This document shows positions 52,341 to 60,554 of a DNA stretch of 64,000 nucleotides, piece after piece. The stretch's first letter is position 1. Each line of letters begins with the position of its first letter. The stretch lies in the NCBI GenBank assembly GCA_963717705.1, contig CAVQWT010000006.1:387156-451155 (forward strand), written 5' to 3'. The translations under genes and the position numbers were made by a program. Below the pieces are notes generated by a model. That model saw only the letters and a list, made by a program, of their open reading frames with translations, was not told the origin of the DNA and searched no databases. The DNA is from CAVQWT01 sp963717705 (GTDB taxonomy: Bacteria > Pseudomonadota > Gammaproteobacteria > Burkholderiales > Casimicrobiaceae).

Positions 52341-52966
52341 CCGTCGAAGCGAAACTGGACGCGCTGCTGGCGCTGGTCGAGTCGGACCGGGCGCGCCGCT
52401 GCGCCGCGATCGACCTCGATGCCGGCGCGCGCGCCGCGGCGATCGTCGCCGCCGCGCACGCGGCGGCGCGGATGCGGATGCGCGACGCCTTTGCCGAGGA
52501 GCGTGCCCGCAGCGACGAGCGCATCGAGGCGGCAGGCGCCGAGCTTGCGACGCGGCGCCGGCTGGCGCGGCAGCGGCGCGCGATGGCGCTGCTGGCGGTG
52601 GCCCGGGCCGAGCTGCCGCCCGCGCTGACGGCGCGCTGGCACGACGACGGCGCGCGTGCCGCGTGGCTGGCGACGGTGCTGGCCGCCGCCGCCACGACGC
52701 TGCCGCGCGGCCCGTGGCGGATCGTGCATCCGACGGCCTGGCCACCGCCCGAGCAGGCGGCCTTCGCGCACGCGGTCGCCGCGCACGCCGGCGTCGCGCC
52801 GATGCTGCAACCCGATCCGGCGATCGCCGCAGGGGTGAAGATCCTCGCCGGCGTCAACGTCATCGACGGCACCGCCGACGGCCTGCTCGCCGACACGGCC
52901 GCCGTCGGCGCGCGTTTGCTGCATCACCTCGAAACACCGTCCGCCGGCGACGGGAGCCCCGAATGA
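52337..52966 (+). CDS. V/A-type ATPase peripheral-stalk subunit E
   Basis: This 209-residue protein has an N-terminal long helix (to about residue 100: RMRDAFAEERARSDERIEAA) and a C-terminal globular part with GVKILAGVNVIDGTADGLLA, the recognisable E-subunit end (glycine-rich, D-GT). It pairs with the G/H-like coiled coil. It overlaps F and A by four bases each. Confidence 0.85.
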   Translation: MTVEAKLDALLALVESDRARRCAAIDLDAGARAAAIVAAAHAAARMRMRDAFAEERARSDERIEAAGAELATRRRLARQRRAMALLAVARAELPPALTARWHDDGARAAWLATVLAAAATTLPRGPWRIVHPTAWPPPEQAAFAHAVAAHAGVAPMLQPDPAIAAGVKILAGVNVIDGTADGLLADTAAVGARLLHHLETPSAGDGSPE

Positions 52967-54732
52967 GCCGCGCCACGCTCGGCTGGATCAGCGGCCCGGT
53001 GCTGCGCGCGACCGCCGACGGCCCGTTCGCGCTGCGCGAGTCGGTGCGGGTCGGCCCGCAGCAACTGCTGGGCGAAGTCGTGCGCGTCGCCGGCGACGAA
53101 ATCACCGTCCAGGTCTACGAGGACACCACCGGACTGCGGCCGGGGACGACGCTGGAGGGCGACGGCGCGCCGCTGTCGATACGCGTCGGGCCGGGCATGC
53201 TGGGCCACCTGTTCGACGGCCTGCTGCGCCCGCTAGGCGACGAGCACACCACCTTCGTCCGGCCCGGCCTCGCCGTCGTGCCGCGGGGCCCGTTCGCGTT
53301 CGCGCCCGCGGTCGCCGCGGGCGAGCCGCTTGCCGGCGGCTCGCTGCTGGGAACCGCGAGCGCGGACGGCCGGACCGAGCGCGTGATCGCGCCGCCCGAC
53401 GCCGACGGGACGATCGTCGCCGTCGCCGCGCCGGGAGCGTACGCCGACGACGCGCCGGTGGTGACGCTGCGCACTGCCGCAGGGGCGATGCGCGAACTCT
53501 CGCTCGCGCATTCGTGGCCGGTGCGCGTGCCGCGGCCGATCGCGCGCCGGCTGCCGCCGCTCGTCCCGCTGGTCACCGGGCAGCGGATCCTCGACAGCGT
53601 GTTCCCGGTCGCCCGCGGCGGCAAGGCGGCGGTGCCGGGGGGCTTCGGCACCGGCAAGACGGTGCTGCTGGAAGCGCTGGCGAAGGGCTGCGATGCCGAC
53701 GTCATCGTCTACCTGGGCTGCGGCGAGCGCGGCAACGAGATGGCCGGCGTGCTCGACGAGTTCCCGCGCCTCGAGGATCCGCGGACCGGGCGACCGCTGA
53801 TGGAGCGCACGGTGATCATCGCCAACACGTCGAACATGCCGGTCGCCGCGCGCGAGGCGTCGATCTACGCGGCGATCACCGTCGCCGAGTATTTCCGCGA
53901 CCAGGGGCTGCACGTCGCCCTGATGGCCGACTCGACGTCGCGCTGGGCCGAGGCGCTGCGCGAGGTGTCCGGCCGCTTCGGCGAGCTGCCCGGAGAGAGC
54001 GGCTACCCCGCGTACCTGTCGAGCCGCATTGCCGACTTCTACGAGCGCGCGGCGATCGTCGAGCCGCTCGGCGGCGGCACCGGGTCGGTGACCGTCATCG
54101 GCGCCATCAGCCCGCCGTCGGGCGACTTCTCGGAGCCGGTGACCTCGCACACCAAGCGCTACGTCAAGGCGTTCTGGGCGCTCGACGTCAGGCGCGCGCA
54201 GGCGCGGTTCTATCCGGCCGTGCATCCGCTGTCGTCGTACGCCGAGGACGCGCGCAGCTTCGCGCCGTGGTGGGCGGAGCACGGCAATGCCGGGTGGGAA
54301 AGCCTGCGCCGGCGCTTCCTGACGCTGCTCGACGAGGAGGCGCGGCTCGAGCGGATGGCGCGGATCATCGGCAAGGATGCGCTGCCGCCGCGGCAACAGG
54401 TCGTGCTGCTCGCCGCCGGGCTGGTCAACGAGGGCTTCCTGCGGCAGAACGCGTTCTCGCCGAAGGACCGCGTCTGCAGCCCGGCGCGGCAGGGCGCGAT
54501 GATGAAGCTGATCGGGCGCTTCGCCGACCTCGCCGAAGCCGCGCTGGCCGCCGGCATCGCGCCCGATGCGATAGGCGCGCTCGCGGTGCTGCGGCCGCTG
54601 GTGCGGATGGGCGACGACATCGGCGACGACGAGCTGGCGGCGTTCGCCGACCTCGAAGCGGCGATGGAGCGCGAGTTCGCCGCGCTCGTCCCGGCGACGA
54701 CCACGGAGACCGACGATGCGCCTCACCGCTGA
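52963..54732 (+). CDS. V/A-type ATPase catalytic subunit A
   Basis: This 589-residue ATP-hydrolysing/synthesising subunit has its P-loop GGFGTGKT at 226-233. The non-homologous A-type insertion follows the N-terminal barrel (about residues 110-190). Further hallmarks are YLGCGERGNEMAGVLDEFP, MADSTSRWAEALREVSGR and GAISPPSGDFSEPVT. It distinguishes the enzyme from F-type ATPases. It overlaps subunit B by 17 bases. Confidence 0.97.
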   Translation: MSRATLGWISGPVLRATADGPFALRESVRVGPQQLLGEVVRVAGDEITVQVYEDTTGLRPGTTLEGDGAPLSIRVGPGMLGHLFDGLLRPLGDEHTTFVRPGLAVVPRGPFAFAPAVAAGEPLAGGSLLGTASADGRTERVIAPPDADGTIVAVAAPGAYADDAPVVTLRTAAGAMRELSLAHSWPVRVPRPIARRLPPLVPLVTGQRILDSVFPVARGGKAAVPGGFGTGKTVLLEALAKGCDADVIVYLGCGERGNEMAGVLDEFPRLEDPRTGRPLMERTVIIANTSNMPVAAREASIYAAITVAEYFRDQGLHVALMADSTSRWAEALREVSGRFGELPGESGYPAYLSSRIADFYERAAIVEPLGGGTGSVTVIGAISPPSGDFSEPVTSHTKRYVKAFWALDVRRAQARFYPAVHPLSSYAEDARSFAPWWAEHGNAGWESLRRRFLTLLDEEARLERMARIIGKDALPPRQQVVLLAAGLVNEGFLRQNAFSPKDRVCSPARQGAMMKLIGRFADLAEAALAAGIAPDAIGALAVLRPLVRMGDDIGDDELAAFADLEAAMEREFAALVPATTTETDDAPHR

Positions 54733-56155
54733 AGGCGCCGCGACCCGCCTCGAGGGCCCGCTGCTGTTCCTGCAGCGCACGCTCGACGTCGGGCTCAACG
54801 ACGCGGTCGAGGTCCGCGGCATCGACGGCCGCACGCGGCTCGGGCGCGTCGCCGCGCTCGACCGCGAGGTGATGACCATCGAGGTGCTCGAATCGACGTC
54901 GGGCCTCACGCTCGCGGGAACCGTCGTGCGCTTCTTCGGCGAGCCGCTGTCGTTCGGCCTCGCGCCGTCGATGCTGGGGCGCGTGTTCAACGGCGTCGGC
55001 CAGGTGATCGACGGCGGCCCGCCGCTGTCGGCGCAGGAGACGCGCCGGATCGACGGCCTGCCCATCAACCCGGCCGCGCGCGCGACGCCGCGCGACTTCA
55101 TCGAGACGGGAGTCACGACGCTCGACCTGATGAACAGCCTCGTGCGCGGGCAGAAGCTGCCGATCTTCTCCGGCGGCGGGCTGCCGCACGACCGGCTCGC
55201 CGTCGAGATCGCGGCGCACGCGCGGCTGCCGCGCGGGGCGAAGGGCGAGTTCGCGCTGGTGTTCGCCGGCATCGGCGTGCCGTGGGACAGCGCGGAGTTC
55301 TTCCGCGCGAGCCTGGAGAAGAGCGGCGCGCTCGAGCGCACGGCGCTGTTCCTCAACCTCGCCTCGGACTCGTCGACGCAGCGGCTGCTGACGCCGCGCT
55401 ACGCGCTGACCGCCGCCGAGTACCTGGCGTTCGGCTGCGGCAAGCACGTGCTCGTCATCCTCACCGACATGACCAACTACGCCGAGGCGCTGCGCGAGGT
55501 GTCGTCGTCGAAGGGCGAGATCCCGAGCCGCAAGGGCTTCCCCGGCTACATGTACTCGGACCTGGCGACGCTGTTCGAGCGCGCGGGCTGCCTCAAGGGC
55601 CGGCCCGGTACGCTGACGCAGCTGTCGATCCTGTCGATGCCCGCCGACGACATCGGCCACCCGATCCCCGACCTCACCGGCTACATCACCGAGGGCCAGA
55701 TCGTGCTGTCGCGCGACCTCGACCGCCGCGGCGTCTATCCGCCGGTCAACGTGCTGCCGTCGCTGTCGCGGCTGATGAAGGACGGCACCGGCGGCGAGTA
55801 CACCCACCCCGATCACCCGGCGCTCGCGAGCCAGCTGTACGCGGCGTACGCGCGCTCGGTGCAGGCGCGCGTGCTGGCGAGCGTCGTCGGCGAGGAAGGT
55901 CTCGCCGCGTCGGACCGGCGCTACCTTCGCTTCGGCGACGCCTTCGAGCGCCGGCTGGTCAACCAGGACGCGCCGCGAACGCTGCAGGCGAGCATGGACG
56001 AGGGCTGGCGCCTGCTCGCCGACCTGCCCGACGTCGAGCTGACGCGGCTGGGCGACGCGCAGATCGCCCGCCACGTCGCGCCGCTGCGCACGCGGCCCGA
56101 TGCCGGCGCGGCCGCGGCGGTGACCGCCGCCCCGGGCGCCGCAGGCGCCGCATGA
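54716..56155 (+). CDS. V/A-type ATPase non-catalytic subunit B
   Basis: This 479-residue protein has nucleotide-site sequence KLPIFSGGGLPHDRLAVEIA, in which the P-loop Lys/Thr are absent, as normal for B. The conserved segments RVFNGVGQVIDGGPPL, VFAGIGVPWDSAEFFRASLE, SSKGEIPSRKGFPGYMYSDL and ATLFERAG are present. The Ala-rich C-terminal tail is extra. It overlaps D by four bases. Confidence 0.97.
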   Translation: MRLTAEGAATRLEGPLLFLQRTLDVGLNDAVEVRGIDGRTRLGRVAALDREVMTIEVLESTSGLTLAGTVVRFFGEPLSFGLAPSMLGRVFNGVGQVIDGGPPLSAQETRRIDGLPINPAARATPRDFIETGVTTLDLMNSLVRGQKLPIFSGGGLPHDRLAVEIAAHARLPRGAKGEFALVFAGIGVPWDSAEFFRASLEKSGALERTALFLNLASDSSTQRLLTPRYALTAAEYLAFGCGKHVLVILTDMTNYAEALREVSSSKGEIPSRKGFPGYMYSDLATLFERAGCLKGRPGTLTQLSILSMPADDIGHPIPDLTGYITEGQIVLSRDLDRRGVYPPVNVLPSLSRLMKDGTGGEYTHPDHPALASQLYAAYARSVQARVLASVVGEEGLAASDRRYLRFGDAFERRLVNQDAPRTLQASMDEGWRLLADLPDVELTRLGDAQIARHVAPLRTRPDAGAAAAVTAAPGAAGAA

Positions 56156-56760
56156 GCCTCGACCTCACGCCGACCCGCAGTGCCGCGCTCGAACTCAAGG
56201 ACGAGCGGCGCGCGATGCAGGAGGGCTACGCCTTCCTCGACGAGAAGTGCCTGGTGCTGGCGGCGGGGATGCTCGCCGAACTCGAGCGCTACACAGAGGC
56301 CGCACGCACCTTCGGCGCCGCCGGCGCCGCGGCCGCGACGGCGCTCGCCGCCGCCGTCACGCGGCACGGCTTCGACGCCGTCGAGGTGCTGCCCCCCGGA
56401 CCGGACGAGCCCGGGACGCTGACGGTCTCGCGCCGGACGCTGATGGGGGTGCCGCTGGTCGAAGCGCACTGGCAGCCCCTCGCGGCCGCGGCTGCGGGGT
56501 CGGCCGCGGGGTCGGCCTCGTCGCCCGAGGCCGCGGCGGCGGCCGGCGCGTTCGCCGCCCTGGTGGAACAGGGCGCGACGCTCGGCGCCCTTGCCGGCAA
56601 TCTCGAGCGGCTGTCGCGCGAGTATCGCAAGACGATGCGCCGCGCCCGCGCGCTGTCCGACGTGCTGCTGCCCGAAATCGGCCGCACCGTCGCCGACATC
56701 GAGACCCGGCTGGAGGAGCTCGAGCAGGAAGACGCCATCCTCCTGCGCTCCACCCGGTAA
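56152..56760 (+). CDS. V/A-type ATPase rotor shaft subunit D
   Basis: This 202-residue protein starts MSLDLTPTRSAALELKDER, matching the PTR...L motif of subunit D. It is helical at both ends, with the C-terminal helix NLERLSREYRKTMRRARALS followed by DVLLPEIGRTVADIETRLEE typical of the rotor coiled coil. An Ala/Gly-rich stretch lies near residue 120. It is the last ATPase gene of the operon. Confidence 0.92.
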   Translation: MSLDLTPTRSAALELKDERRAMQEGYAFLDEKCLVLAAGMLAELERYTEAARTFGAAGAAAATALAAAVTRHGFDAVEVLPPGPDEPGTLTVSRRTLMGVPLVEAHWQPLAAAAAGSAAGSASSPEAAAAAGAFAALVEQGATLGALAGNLERLSREYRKTMRRARALSDVLLPEIGRTVADIETRLEELEQEDAILLRSTR

Positions 56761-56817
56761 ACTGTCGGTTTGCCCTCGGCGATCGCCGCGACCGCCGGCG
56801 CCCACATTGCGACCTCG

Positions 56818-57435
56818 ATGGAAATCCGCAAGGAAATGCTCGTCGGCTGGCCGGCCTCGGCGATGTTCGACCTGATCGAGCAGGCCGAGCACTATCCCGC
56901 GTTCCTGCCGTGGTGCGCGTCGGCGACCATTCTCGAGCGCAGCGACGACGTCGTCGCGGCGGCGATCGCGGTCGACTACCGCGGCGTCAAGTTCGGCTTC
57001 ACCACGCGCAATCCGAAGCGCCGGCCCGAATGGCTGCAGGTGCAGTTGGTGTCGGGGCCGTTCCGGCGCTTCGAAGGCGAATGGCAGCTGGTGCCGCTGG
57101 GCGATGCCGGCTGCCGCGTCGCGTTCATGCTGCGCTACGAGTTCGACAGCACGGTGATGCAGCGGCTCGCCTCGCCGGTGTTCGACCGCATCGCCGACAC
57201 GCTGCTCGACGCGCTGGTGGCGCACGCCGACCGGCGGTTCGTCGCGGCGCCGCCGGCCGTCGGCGAACGCGCCCCCCCGGTCGCGGCGAGTGCAGGAGCC
57301 GGTCCGGTTTCCGGGGCCGGCGCGGCAACGCCGACCCCCGCGGCCGCACCGGCCGAAGTTCCCGCGCCCGCACAACCCGGCGCCGCACCCGACCCCATCC
57401 CGCTTTCCGATCCTTCGACCAGGAGCCACGAATGA
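56818..57435 (+). CDS. RatA/COQ10-like SRPBCC protein
   Basis: The protein is 205 residues from ATG 56818 (MEIRKEMLVGWPASAMFDLI). Core features are EQAEHYPAFLPWCASATILE and FTTRNPKRRPEWLQVQLVSG, as in the RatA (YfjG)/COQ10 START-like family, which binds quinone-type ligands. The last ~60 residues are a Pro/Ala-rich tail not seen in RatA. RatA is usually next to smpB; here it follows an ATPase operon. A start at 56770 is possible but less conserved. Confidence 0.82.
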   Translation: MEIRKEMLVGWPASAMFDLIEQAEHYPAFLPWCASATILERSDDVVAAAIAVDYRGVKFGFTTRNPKRRPEWLQVQLVSGPFRRFEGEWQLVPLGDAGCRVAFMLRYEFDSTVMQRLASPVFDRIADTLLDALVAHADRRFVAAPPAVGERAPPVAASAGAGPVSGAGAATPTPAAAPAEVPAPAQPGAAPDPIPLSDPSTRSHE

Positions 57436-57917
57436 CCACCGACGAACGCTATGCCGCGCTGCGCGGCACCCGCCTTGCCACCGAACTCTCCGACGAGCAG
57501 TGCCGGCGGCTCGCCGACCTCATCGTGCTGACCGACGTCGCCGAGGGTCAGGTCCTGGTGCAGGAAGGCACGTCCGACAGCCACCTCTACGTGGTGATCA
57601 AGGGCGTGATGGGCGTGGTGAAGAGCCACGGCGCGGCGGATGCGCTGACGCTCAACACGCTGTCGGCCGGCGACTTCGCCGGCGAGCTGGGCTTCCTCGA
57701 CGGCATGGAGCGCTACGCGTCGCTGGTCGCGCTCTCCGACGGCCGCGTCATCGGCATCACGCGCGAGCGCCTGGAGTCGGTGCTGAAGACCGACCCGGAA
57801 CTCGTCTACCGCGTGATGCGCGCGGTCGTCCGCGTCACGCACCTGATCCAGCGCCGGCTGTCAATGCAGCAGACCGAGCTGTCGAACTACATCTACAAGC
57901 AGCACGGCAAGTACTGA
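57432..57917 (+). CDS. Cyclic nucleotide-binding domain protein without a DNA-binding domain
   Basis: This 161-residue protein has one cNMP-type beta-barrel (EGQVLVQEGTSDSHLYVVIK; LSAGDFAGELGFLDGMERYA) and a C-terminal helix, ending with MQQTELSNYIYKQHGKY. The phosphate-binding cassette GELGFLDGMERYASL resembles the GE-x-ALL-x-xPRAA pattern but lacks its Arg-Ala. No helix-turn-helix is present. It overlaps the RatA-like gene by four bases. Ligand and partner are unknown. Confidence 0.8.
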   Translation: MTTDERYAALRGTRLATELSDEQCRRLADLIVLTDVAEGQVLVQEGTSDSHLYVVIKGVMGVVKSHGAADALTLNTLSAGDFAGELGFLDGMERYASLVALSDGRVIGITRERLESVLKTDPELVYRVMRAVVRVTHLIQRRLSMQQTELSNYIYKQHGKY

Positions 57918-57990
57918 CCCGGCGCGGGCCCGAAGGCCGGCCCGTCCTCACCCGCCACCCCGAGCCAGCGACGGAATCGAGACGCAGCGC

Positions 57991-58581
57991 ATGAACTGGA
58001 AAATGAACGACAAGTCGCTGTTCGCGATCCTGCTGCGCTCGTCGTGGTGGATCAGCTTCGCCATCGCCGGCGCGGTGACCGCCGTCGCCGTCGCGCTGCT
58101 GCCCGAGGCCTACCGAACGGTCGGCGCGGTCACCGGACTGCCGTTCCTGGTTATCGGCTGCATCGCCGCGTGGAAGCAGCTGCAGGCGCCCTCGGCGGCC
58201 CGCGTCGACCGCACGCTGGCCGCGGTTCGCGCGATGTCGTGGGGCGAGTTCTCCCGCGCCATCGAGGCGGCCTACCGGCAGCAGGGTTACGCGGTCGGCG
58301 CGGTCGGCGGAACCGCGGCCGATTTCGAGCTCAGCCGGGAGGGTCGCACCGCGCTCGTCAGCTGCAAGCGCTGGAAAGCGGCGCACGCCGGCGCCGACGC
58401 CTTCGCCGACCTTCACGCGCTGAAGGAAGCACGCGCCGCGCACGAGTGCGTCTACGTGACCACCGGCGAGGTCACCGCCGACGCCCGCGCCTTCGCCGTC
58501 AGGCACGGGATCAAGCTGGTTGGCGGTCCCGAACTCGCGCGGTTGCTGCCCGGCGAAGGACGCGGCAGGCCGGGTCGGTGA
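57991..58581 (+). CDS. Membrane-anchored Mrr-like restriction-endonuclease-fold protein
   Basis: This 196-residue protein has two N-terminal transmembrane segments (about residues 15-35 and 43-60), then an Mrr-type PD-(D/E)xK domain: SWGEFSRAIEAAYRQQGYAV, ADFELSREGRTALVSCKRWK (candidate catalytic Asp and CxR/K) and ECVYVTTGEVTADARAFA. These are the parts of the DUF2034/Mrr-cat family. It may be a nuclease-related or regulatory protein. It lies 73 bases after the CNBD gene. Confidence 0.8.
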   Translation: MNWKMNDKSLFAILLRSSWWISFAIAGAVTAVAVALLPEAYRTVGAVTGLPFLVIGCIAAWKQLQAPSAARVDRTLAAVRAMSWGEFSRAIEAAYRQQGYAVGAVGGTAADFELSREGRTALVSCKRWKAAHAGADAFADLHALKEARAAHECVYVTTGEVTADARAFAVRHGIKLVGGPELARLLPGEGRGRPGR

Positions 58582-58879
58582 GGCAGCGAATCCAGGCGCG
58601 CCGCGACTGCGGCGGATGCCCGGCCTCGGGCGCCACGCAGGACGCGCCCGCGGAGTGCCGACGGGACGCGACGTCTCCGCCGTTCCCGCGGAGACTGGCG
58701 GCGCGCCATTGGCGATCGGCTGCACCCGACCCTGACCCGACGGTCCAAGTGCCCGGAAGCAGCCGTTCGGATCGACGCAACACCAGTTTTGCACAACCTC
58801 GTTGCATCGCTGAACCGGATCGGCATCGCAATCAGCAACGACTCGGCGCGGGCGCGCGGTTTCGTGGCCCGACTATTCG
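58582..58879. other. Intergenic stretch between convergent genes
   Basis: About 300 bases hold no gene, repeat or terminator that I can support. GC falls here as the next accessory block begins. Confidence 0.5.
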
Positions 58880-60343
58880 TCACGGGGCGTGCGCTGCGCT
58901 CCCTCCGGCGGATGGATCGGCAACAACTTTCGCACCCATATCCTTCAGCACGCGCTGGAATTCTGGGGACGCGAGGATGATCGTCCCCGCAGCGGCGCGC
59001 AGGCGATCAACGGCTTCAGCGGGCAGGACGAATGACGTGGGTTGCTGATTGAGGTAAGCGCGCTCCGCCTCATCGGGAAGCGCGGCAAACGACACGTCGA
59101 TGGCATAGATCTCCGCCTCCGGGACACGTATCGCCGCGCAGACCGGTGAATCCTTGTTAGTGGAGCACCCGGCGAGGTGTCGGATACGGCGCTCGTTCTG
59201 CCAACGTGCCGCAGTGTCCTTCAGCAACTCGACCGCTTCGTAGGAATAGTGATCAATCGGAACGCCGGTGGCCTGCAGTAGGATGTCCACCGTGCCGGGC
59301 GGCGTCGCTGATTTGTCCCAGTTGGTGGGAGGCGACGATAGCGAATTGACGACGAAGACGACGATCCTGCGGACGTGGTCGAGCGGCGTCGACAGCCGCG
59401 CGTCGTGCAAAGCTTCGAGAAACTCCAGCGCGTCGAGGACGCCGCGCATCCCGACGTTGTCGGACACGCCGCCGTCCACGAGATGAATATATGGACGGTG
59501 GGCTCCGTCCAGATAGGGTTCGGCACTCTTCAACTCGCGAATCGCACGCGCTGCCGGCCGCGGCGGGTTCGCGGACTCGCTGAACACCTTGACCCACGGC
59601 GGAAAGGCATAGTTGCAGGTGCCGCCGTAGTTGTTGATCGTGACGGGCGAGAGCACCACGGGCACGGCAGACGACGCAGCAGCGGCGCGGGACAGCCGTA
59701 CGGCATCGAGATTCGAGCAGAATACGTTGAAGACGGTCTGGTTGAAGGCCACGCGGCCACCCGTCGCGATGTCGGTGGCCGACGCGATGATGAACGGTCC
59801 GTCGCCGCGGTCGAGGTCACCGAAGGTCGCACCATTGAACAGGATCTCGTCGTACAACTGCGCCGCCAATTCGGAGCGGCCCCAGCCGGTCGACGACAGG
59901 TCTCCCCAGTACGCCGGATTGATCGCCCGGGCAAGAAGCTCACCCTGGACGTTGCGCTTGAGGAAGCGCTGTTCATAATCGGCGAAGAGCTTGTCGCCGT
60001 AGAGTCCGTACGCGAGCGCGGTGAAGCTGCCGCCCGAAACGCCGGTGATGACGTCGACGGCGTCGAGCAGGCGAACCTTGGTGCCGTTGGGCGCAAGGAC
60101 CTCGGTGCGGCGAAGGAACTCCAGGACCCCGTACGAGAACGCGGCAGCTCGCGTGCCACCGCCCGAGAAGGCGAGAACGACGAGAGTTTCCTGACTCTTG
60201 AAGTGCTTCTGGCGCGTCTGGAAAGTGTACCCGGCGTTCGGGTCGACTTCCTTGATTGGGGGATTGACCGGACGGGTGGCGCAACCGCCAAGACCGACCA
60301 ATGCTGCGAGTAACGCGGCCGCGAAGATGCGTGGGGTCGTCAT
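58880..60343 (-). CDS. Patatin-like phospholipase lipoprotein
   Basis: The protein is 487 residues from 60343 (MTTPRIFAAALLAALVGLGG then the lipobox Cys); a longer start at 60370 adds nine residues. It has an oxyanion hole in VVLAFSGGGTRAAAFSYG (residues ~55-72), the nucleophile motif GVSGGS and the catalytic Asp in HLVDGGVSDNVGMRG. It probably acts as a lipid acyl hydrolase at the cell surface or periplasm. Two unusual regions are a ~25-residue Cys-containing part near the end and a basic C-terminus. Read from high to low coordinates, it follows the PQQ-like gene. Confidence 0.88.
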   Translation of the reverse strand: MTTPRIFAAALLAALVGLGGCATRPVNPPIKEVDPNAGYTFQTRQKHFKSQETLVVLAFSGGGTRAAAFSYGVLEFLRRTEVLAPNGTKVRLLDAVDVITGVSGGSFTALAYGLYGDKLFADYEQRFLKRNVQGELLARAINPAYWGDLSSTGWGRSELAAQLYDEILFNGATFGDLDRGDGPFIIASATDIATGGRVAFNQTVFNVFCSNLDAVRLSRAAAASSAVPVVLSPVTINNYGGTCNYAFPPWVKVFSESANPPRPAARAIRELKSAEPYLDGAHRPYIHLVDGGVSDNVGMRGVLDALEFLEALHDARLSTPLDHVRRIVVFVVNSLSSPPTNWDKSATPPGTVDILLQATGVPIDHYSYEAVELLKDTAARWQNERRIRHLAGCSTNKDSPVCAAIRVPEAEIYAIDVSFAALPDEAERAYLNQQPTSFVLPAEAVDRLRAAAGTIILASPEFQRVLKDMGAKVVADPSAGGSAAHAP

Positions 60344-60554
60344 AGTGTCGAGCACTCCTTCGTCATCCAATGGGATGAGCAGCCTGCGGGCCCGCTGTCG
60401 GGGTCCGATGGCACGTTCTACCGTTGCCCGTGCTCACCGGTGCAGTACGACCCCGAGCACCGGGCCGCTCGTGTCGAGGTCCGCGAGTGGCTTCCCCGAC
60501 TTGGCGTTCCAGCCTCTACTTGGCAATCGCGATCGTGGCGGCCGCCGCAGCGCA

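Noticed and set aside
48362..56760. F-type or N-type (Na+) F-ATPase operon
   Set aside because: Subunit A has the A-type insertion and B lacks a P-loop; subunits I, E, D and F are V/A-type. No alpha/beta/gamma F-type genes are present.
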